Source of the DNA: Aralia elata
Taxonomy: Eukaryota > Streptophyta > Magnoliopsida > Apiales > Araliaceae
Assembly: GCA_034770075.1 (NCBI GenBank)
Contig: CM068386.1
Coordinates: 44,553,990 to 44,617,989, forward strand
DNA length: 64,000 nt
Direction: 5' to 3'
The notes under the pieces are model-generated. The model ran no database searches, was not told the origin of the DNA, and saw only the letters and a program-made list of their open reading frames with translations. This document shows positions 57,649-64,000 of this stretch, one piece after another (the first letter of the stretch is position 1; every line of letters begins with the position of its first letter). Both the position numbers and the translations under genes were made by a program.

Positions 57649-57820
57649 CTTGTGGTGGGTTGAGATGGAGCGTAAAACGCACTCCCCCATAAACACAAGA
57701 GCGAGATGGAGCGTAAAACGCACTCGCTGAAAAGTTATAAGTGGGATGGAGCATAAAATGCACCCACTTGAAGAGGAAAAATGTGCGAAGGGTGAAATGG
57801 AGCATAAAATGCATTCACCT
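57649..57820 (+). other. E6 array of four hairpins
   Basis: Units have inner stems GCGT/ACGC (two) and GCAT/ATGC (two), all closed by AAA loops, with outer arms CTTGTG/CACAAG, GCGAG/CTCGC, AAGTGGG/CCCACTT and GGTGA/TCACC. Confidence 0.7.
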
Positions 57821-58306
57821 GAGGAATTGAATAATTGTTGGTTCTGTGGTTGAAAAGAATTGCAGGAGAATCGGGTTTTGAGTTATGAGTCGGTGTGCAC
57901 GGTTGTTGTTCCATGATAACTGAGTTGGGTATTTGTGTTGATTATATGAAAGTTATTTATGTGGATATGTTCTGATTTGGAGGATGTTTTGTGGAGAATG
58001 ACAGAGTTGTTATTGTGAGTTAGTTGATGAGGTATTAGTCAGGGTCTGTGATGAGTATGGATGTTCAGTGTTGTTTAAATTAAATTTTTTTGTTTATTTT
58101 ATTAGGTTTCATAGTAGTTAATAAACTTACATTTATTAATATTTAATAAACTTGCTTCTAACGTGTTTACAGGTTATTTGAGTCAATTCAAGTTCAGTGG
58201 CTTATTCATTCCAATGTGCCTAGCATATTCTTTAGACTTAACGGACAAGGAGGAAGATTGATATATTTTCAGAAAAGTCCTCTATTTTAGTTTTTTCTAT
58301 CTTAGC

Positions 58307-58342
58307 CATTGAGGACAATGTCTAGCTTAAATTTGGGGGTGT
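58307..58342 (+). other. E7 upstream AGGA stem-loop plus G-rich tract
   Basis: Stem CATTG/CAATG around AGGA, then CTTAAATTTGGGGGTGT. Confidence 0.65.
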
Positions 58343-58768
58343 GTTTTTATTTTATATGGTACTTTTGCGTTTTAGGTTATTAGTTTTGTATTTTAGTTAG
58401 TATGTTTTTAGGATAGTTGAGCAATGGTTTGATTGAATTTGATTATAGGCGATAAGGATAAGAAAAAAAATTGATTAATTTTTTTATTCTTATGAAGTTG
58501 AGAAGCATGCTTAGTTTATATTTTAACTTATGAGTTGGATTTACATTGTTTGTGATCTTTTTGAACTTCAAAGCACATATCAATCTGTTTAGCTAGTTGT
58601 GTCTTAAGGAAAAAAAATTGGAATACTTATGGGGGATATCATTAAAACTTTAAGAACTTATTTGAGCATCATTCGAAGTGAAATTTAGGCATTAACATAA
58701 GTTTAGGGAAAATATTAAATTATTTAAAAAATTTAAAATTTTAAACCTTCCCGAGATAAAAAATGAAT

Positions 58769-58886
58769 CATGTGGTGAGTTGAGATAGAGCGTAAAACGC
58801 ACTCACTCATAAACACATGCAGTGAGATGGAGCGTAAAACGCACTCATTCAAAAGAAAGTGAGATGGAGCATAAAATGAACTCACT
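58769..58886 (+). other. E7 array of three hairpins
   Basis: Inner stems GCGT/ACGC twice and GCAT/ATGA once, with outer arms CATGTG/CACATG, AGTGAG/CTCATT and AGTGAG/CTCACT. Confidence 0.65.
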
Positions 58887-59320
58887 AAAAAGGAAAAAAA
58901 AGAAAGAAAAAGAAGAAGAAGATATTTTTGAAATACTTGGGAAGTGGCTAGTAATAAGGCAGACGTGCTTGAATGAAATATCCTTTTGATCCTCTAAATT
59001 TTATGTTTTGTCTTTATTAGCGGAGATTAATGTGAAAGTTATTTTATAGAGTTGATTTAAAAATCTTTTATGAGTATTTGATTATATAAGCTTATGTGAG
59101 TCGTAATTAGTTTGAACATTTGGATGCACACACGTACTTAAAGGGTCATGAATAGTTGTGAGACTGATGATTATGTTAAAATTTTAGGCTTTGCATGTTT
59201 TCGAAAATTTTTCTTGAGTTGTCATTAGAGGAAATCTTTGAGGCTATTATACAAATTTGTATTGATTCATTGCTTGAGTCGTGTGAGTTTCTATTTAGAA
59301 TTAGTTGTTGTTCTTAGTGT

Positions 59321-59360
59321 TTTGCTTGAGGACAAGCAAAGATTTAAGTTCGGGGGTATT
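59321..59360 (+). other. E7 polypurine tract with an AGGA stem-loop
   Basis: Stem TTTGCTTG/CAAGCAAA around AGGA, then GATTTAAGTTCGGGGGTATT and the LTR start. Nearly identical to E5. Confidence 0.8.
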
Positions 59361-61109
59361 TGATGAGTGAGTTTTATACCTACGAATTGAGACGTTTGAC
59401 TTGATAATTTGTGAGTTCTTAAGTATTTTAAGTTATTATTAGATATTTATAGTGTTAGTGTTTTTATGTTATTTTGTAGGAATAAGCAAGAAAACGCAAT
59501 TCGAACATATTTTGGAGTGAAATATGCAAGCAAATGGAAGAAGGAATGATTGAAGGACTTTCAATGCAAAGTTGGATGCATGTTCATGGCTTGGGATTTG
59601 AATTTTATTGTAGAACTCGTCGAGAGTTTCGATTTGATAGGTGGTACGGTAACTCATTCCGGATCAAAAGTTATGGAATATTTATCAACAGAGATCAAAA
59701 ATTGGAGTTTTCATGTTTGAATTTTCATAACAAACATTTGAACCCCAATTTCAACCTTGATCTAGCCAGAATCTCTCATTGCTCAAAGAATGAAAGTTGT
59801 AGATCTACTTCTTAGATTTTCGGAACATTTTGGATCATCCTAATCGGAGTTCGGATGAGAGAGTTAGGGCCATTTTACCAAATGACGTCAGAGCAGAAAA
59901 TTTCAGCAAATTGTCTGGCGTGGTAGCGCCAGTTTTGGCTCAGCAGTGTCGTCCAATCAGGGAATTTTGGCACGGCAGCGCCCAAAACGTGAAGGAAAGC
60001 GGCGCTACAGAGTCGGGTCGAGGCTAGACCAAGTTTTGACGCGTTTTTGCATGATTTTGACTCCAAATTGGATTATTTTTCCTCCTAAGCTTAGAAATTG
60101 GACTTGTAACTTATAAATACATGATGTGAGGCATAGAATAAGGGGGATCTTGCTACTTTTTGCAAACCCTAGAATTGAAGAAGGATTGGAAGCTGGAAGC
60201 AAGAGATTATCACGAAGGAAGATCAAGATAGGAGGCTAAGGAGGATATCGAGGATTGCTTCAAAAGAGTTTTTCCTTTCTTCTTTTATCGTTTTATTTTG
60301 TAATTCTTGGATGATGGTTTACTTGTGGATTATGGATTTTAATTCAACGATCATGAACTAATTTCTTTTTAAGATTACAATGGAACTTATTGCATAACTT
60401 TTATTAATATGCTTCCTTGTTAATTATTGTTAATTATTATCGGAATGTCTATTATGATTTGTGATTAATTGCTTAATTGCCTGATCAACAATTACCGTGG
60501 TAATCTATATGAACTCGAGATATGGATTATAGATTTAGACCTGATCATAGTAGCATTTGATTGTGTTTTATGCATAGTGATGGAACTCATGATTTGTGTT
60601 TAGAATAGAGATATACCTATACGCCGCATATAATCTAAAAGAGAACCTGAGATTTAAATCCCTTTTAATTGTAATTCACATAGAGATATAGTGAATTAGT
60701 TAAGTAGGGTATTCATCTTAATTCTAACATTTGTAGATTTAAGTTGATTCATTTATGATGCATCGAGAGATGGTTATAAATATTGATCAGTTTTTGATTA
60801 ACAATCCGGAATATTTACATAACTAAACAAGAAGTGTATTACTTCAAGTAAAACATTAAGGGAAATTGTAATCTTAAGCCTTTTTATCTGAATTCAATTC
60901 TTGGTATTTAGTGATTAGTTAGTTTAGTACTTTATTTTTAAAATTCAACGACTTTTATCGAATTGTTTAAATAAAATTAATTTGATTATGAGTTAGTACT
61001 TAGTAATTATTATTAAATAATTCTCTGTGGGTTCGACACTCTCTTATCATTATATTACTTGTGGACTGCATATACTTGCGTATTTTGTTAGTATAGATTT
61101 AGGCAAACA
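59361..61109 (+). repeat. E7 3' LTR
   Basis: TGATGAGTGAG to GGCAAACA, about 1.75 kb. It shares scattered blocks with the E5 LTR (AATTACCGTGG, TTCTCTGTGGGTTCGAC, TACTTGTGGACTGCATAT). A patch with GGCGTGGTAGCGCC and GGCACGGCAGCGCC lies at 59918-60010. No target duplication matching the E6 left side is present. Confidence 0.75.
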
Positions 61110-61354
61110 AACCTTTTACACAGAACTCTCTTAAGAACTTTACAAAACATACTTGTTTATACAAATATACTTTAATAACATTGTCATCATCAAATCAAAT
61201 AAAGGAACACATAAATCAGATAGAGAAACACATAAATGCAGGTACTAACAATATCCTCCTATTTGATGATGACAAAATAAGTACTTTCAACCAATCATTA
61301 ATTTTTTAAATGCAATATAATACATAAATTTAAGCATGACTTAATATACAGTGA
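61110..61354. other. short LTR-like debris between E7 and the CACTA element
   Basis: AACATTGTCATCATCAAA and CCTCCTATTTGATGATGAC are typical of copia LTR ends but no borders can be set. Confidence 0.3.
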
Positions 61355-63133
61355 CATTACAAGAAAAAGGCCTATTTCTAACGGAATTCTCCGTCGAAAA
61401 TAAGCTTATTCCGTTGACATTAGTTCATTTTTGACAGATTTTTCCGTCGAAAATTCAATCGGATAAAAGCTGGTTGGGGATAAGTCCGTCAAAAATTCGG
61501 TCGGAATTAATTATGTCCGACGGCATTATTTTCGATCACAATTCTGTCGAAGATAATATATTTTCGACGAAACTATTTTCGACTGAATAATTTCATCAGA
61601 TTTAAAAGCTTCCAAGTGTTACCCTTATAATTATGTATGGGCGCTTGCTTCCGACAGAATTTTCGTTGAAAATAACATTTTCATAATAAATTATACTAGT
61701 TTGTTTCTGACAGAATTTTCGTCGGGCATTATATGTTACGTCGAAAATAACTTTTTTTAATATTTATTTTTGCAATTTCCAAGTTTTTAAACCACACTTT
61801 TGTACTTGTAAACATGCTTTATCCCAACAACACATACAGTAATCCATATCAAGAACACATACAACGTAACTATACCAATAATAACATATATTGTCCCCAA
61901 CAATAACAAATACAAACTAATTTACGATAAGTTATACAAAAATTGGTCAAAAGTACAATGATTTACAGAAAAATAAGCTAAACTACAATGATTTACAAAA
62001 AATCAAGCTAAACTACAATGATTTACAAAAAATTAAGCTAAACTCGTACTACCACCGGTGTGAGGAGGATCATCGGACGAGGGTCGACAATGCTGCTCTG
62101 GTGTCTGAAAATCATCGCCACCATCTCCCGCTCGGCATCGCCATGCTACTCGGCATCACCACCCTGCTCAACATCGCTACCTTGTTGATACAATTAAAAA
62201 TATAACTTATTAGTCCGTAATTAAGAATTAAAGAGACAACTAAATGATAATTAAATAACATGCAGAATATACAAATTATAATTAATAAAATTCCTGAGTA
62301 GTTGGGGGCTGACTTAGCATCAGCCCAAAAGCCTTCGACAGTAGGGTAACTACCATCCGTACCACCTCGTTGCGTATCACGGTGAACTACTCTAGAGGGA
62401 TACCCGTACTCTCGACGGTAGCCCATGTTGCAATGTCCTGAGAAAGCTGATGAAGGCGAGCACGGCTAGGCAAGTCCTGACGACGAAATATCAGATCCGT
62501 ACCAAACATCTCAGACACCGCCGTTATAACCCTTTGGAATAGCTCGTCGTCCAAGCTGGCGCCCATATGAGATGGTCCAACAGGTGCTCTTGGACACTGA
62601 CTAAAGCCTGCAGAAATAAAAATAACATTATTAATAATTTATGAAGTGATATAAATTATGAAATAATGAGAAACATACTAAAATGAATACCTCCAGGTAG
62701 TGTATAGGCTGGTACCCTTGGCAGGCCCAACACTTGATACCTACTGGTAGTGCTACTAGGGGATCCTATGACGCGACCCAAAGAGTCAGCTCCTCATCCT
62801 GAGATAAGCTAATCTCGGACGGAGGGATGGTGGAATCTAGCGTCTCAGAATCTCCCCTAGTAGACCACAACTCAGCTATACGCTGGTCCCGAAGCTTCTG
62901 AAATCGGTCCTGTAATTTATTATGTATATGTGAGTTAATTAAATTATTTTATTAAGTAACTAACATTAAAAATTATTAAAAATTATAACAACTGTTACCC
63001 GTATAACTAATGATGCGAGAGATATAGTAGAGTCCTTCGGCGTGTAGGCTCTATCCCAAAACTCGACCACGATGAGAGGTCGGCCCAAGCTCGCTCACAT
63101 GGCCTAATAAATACATTAATATAGCATTTATTT
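61355..63133 (-). mobile_element. CACTA (En/Spm)-like element, partial
   Basis: The left end CATTACAAGAAAAAGG resembles the CACTACAAGAAAA terminus and is followed by about nine CCGTCGAAAAT-type subterminal motifs on both strands (61390-61750), as in plant CACTA elements. On the minus strand, broken exons read DRFQKLRDQRIAELW, YQVLGLPRVPAYTLPG, SLDDELFQRVITAVSEMFG and DIATWATVESTGIPLE, which recall plant En/Spm-type transposon proteins. The right part is cut by the next LTR. Confidence 0.6.
62381..62910 (-). pseudogene. CACTA-associated protein exons
   Basis: Two putative minus-strand exons (about 62690-62910 and 62381-62605) with coding-like sequence and a GT-like donor after YTLPG. At least one frame change (near 62775) and one in-frame stop (near 62395) are seen. 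Resemblance to Ptta/En/Spm transposase-associated proteins is from memory of the family style, so moderate certainty. Confidence 0.45.
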
Positions 63134-64000
63134 TGTGACAGCCCGAAAACCCGGTCTATCTTCAAACCCTAGTCCGGTGCCGTCAAGATACTACCTACTC
63201 TACATATTCTTACAACATCGGAGTAAATATTAAATTATTACAATATAATTCAACCTACTCCCAGGTACGAAGCCCTTAACTAATACATCGTCTAATATCT
63301 ATTACAATATTACATTGGTGACCTTTATAAGTCACAACAAATACATATAATTCTTCTATTTAAAAACGTGATCTTTCTTCCTTAGTCTTCACCGGATTCC
63401 TCGGTTCGTTCTAGCTTTGCTGAAAATATTTTATTTAAAGCAAGGGTGAGCATTTGATTGCTCAACAAGTCATAACAGTTGAATAACAACAAAATCAAGA
63501 ATCAAATATTCGTTCTATGGAAACTTCGATGAACAAAAGTTATGAATGAGCTTGAATAAACAGGAATAAACTAGATTCGTTTTATTTTTAAACATCTACA
63601 ACATTTACTCACATAGCACATTATTGCACAGGGTGCAACACATACAAATATTTGCCCAAATTATTTGATTTGGCACTAATAGCTTATCACAATTCAAGAA
63701 TTATTACAATTCATATCTCAACAATAAATATTTCGACTGGAATACCTCAACAAATGGAGTAAGGCCGAATCGTATGGCGACAACTCATTTTCATAGTTCA
63801 CAACACATACTACAATGAATTTCATATAGCAAATAAAACTCCACAGTCTAAATGCATTCCTAGCACAGAATAAAAAAATGTACAAGGTTATAAAATATTT
63901 GCATTCAATACATAATCAATGAAAGTTGGAAACTTGCTCGATTATAAAAATTGAGTAAGTGTAGGAAACTTGCATTCAATATGAAAATTAAATGAAGTTA
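63134..64000 (-). repeat. E8: start of another Ty3-type LTR, runs off the right edge
   Basis: TGTGACAGCCCGAAAACCC parallels the TGTGACGCCCC start of the E2 and E4 LTRs. No PBS complement lies just to its left, so it is probably the 3' LTR of a minus-strand element that extends beyond the window, or a solo LTR. The TTGGAAACTTGC stretch near 63930 resembles one in the E4 right LTR. Confidence 0.55.

Larger units (their letters stand above)
49779..58070 (+). mobile_element. E6: Athila-type Ty3/gypsy element lacking its own 3' LTR
   Basis: 5' LTR, tRNA-Asp-like PBS, Athila gag, protease, RT, RNase H and integrase on the + strand. The 3' non-coding region has stem-loops, but before the expected LTR border it passes into the 3' region of a different family (E7). 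No second copy of its LTR exists in the window. The insertion point is in the E4 right LTR. Right border approximate. Confidence 0.85.
58070..61109 (+). mobile_element. E7: 3' end of a second Athila-like element fused to E6
   Basis: From about 58070 the sequence is homologous in layout to the 3' part of E5 (AGGA stem-loop and G tract, hairpin array, PPT), followed by an LTR whose start resembles E5's (TGATGAGTG) and not E6's. No coding domain belongs to it. Border with E6 approximate. Confidence 0.7.

Noticed and set aside
57482..57814. 110-codon minus-strand frame
   Set aside because: Antisense to the E6 hairpin array; the repeated AFYAPSR/HFMLHFT words merely reflect the repeated DNA unit.
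57001..59360. Env-like gene expected in some Athila elements
   Set aside because: No open frame of adequate length or with a membrane pattern lies between pol and the 3' LTR.
1..64000. CRISPR arrays, operons, tRNA or rRNA genes
   Set aside because: None seen. The repeats present are retroelement motifs, microsatellites and inverted repeats. The tRNA-like words are primer-binding sites.

Overview
The window looks like nuclear DNA of a flowering plant, probably a eudicot. It is AT-rich, has large introns with canonical GT/AG borders, and is dominated by nested plant-type retrotransposons whose primer-binding sites match tRNA-Met and tRNA-Asp, plus Stowaway- and hAT-type MITEs. No bacterial, organellar, CRISPR, tRNA or rRNA features were seen. 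The species cannot be named from the sequence.

Host genes. Two genes lie in the left third on the + strand. The first is the 3' part of a 3-hydroxyisobutyryl-CoA hydrolase-like gene (last five exons, 4277-11915). Its penultimate-exon side is intact, its upstream exons lie beyond a minus-strand Ty3 element (E1) that fills the left edge, and its first visible intron is 6.6 kb and full of transposon debris. The second is a complete two-exon early-nodulin-like (phytocyanin-fold) gene at 21108-22124, with a TATA box and a perfect G-box palindrome.

Mobile DNA, left to right. E1 (1-3410, -) is a Ty3 element. The HIBCH intron holds a Stowaway MITE, a LINE 3' end, an AGGCGC-ended foldback element and a hAT MITE. 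E2 (13490-19023, -) is a nearly intact chromovirus with 324-bp LTRs and a GGGTA target duplication. A lone copia LTR with its PBS starts at 24256. E3 (about 25165-31721, +) is a Ty1/copia element cut by E4 (31722 to at least 49778, -), a chromodomain Ty3 element with about 2-kb LTRs. E5 (37915-45175, +), a non-autonomous Athila-like element with a TTTGC duplication, sits inside E4's gag, and a hAT MITE (44128-44456) sits inside E5's right LTR: four levels of nesting. E4's right LTR is broken at 49778 by E6, an Athila-type element (LTR, gag, pol). E6's 3' end is replaced by the 3' end and LTR of a different Athila-like family, E7 (about 58070-61109). A CACTA-like element (61355-63133) and the start of another Ty3-type LTR (63134 to the edge) finish the window.

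The most interesting signal is in the non-coding 3' regions of E5, E6 and E7. An ordered set of short stem-loops recurs there with paired-base changes that keep the stems. It includes a tandem array of 3-4 hairpins built on GCGTAAAACGC or GCATAAAATGC, and a stem-AGGA-stem followed by a G-rich tract that occurs both at the 3' LTR border and about 1 kb upstream. The loops stay the same while the stems co-vary, which suggests selected RNA (or DNA) structure. Other points of note are a coiled-coil reading frame upstream of gag in E4, short-motif arrays in several LTRs or leaders, and the fused E6/E7 element.
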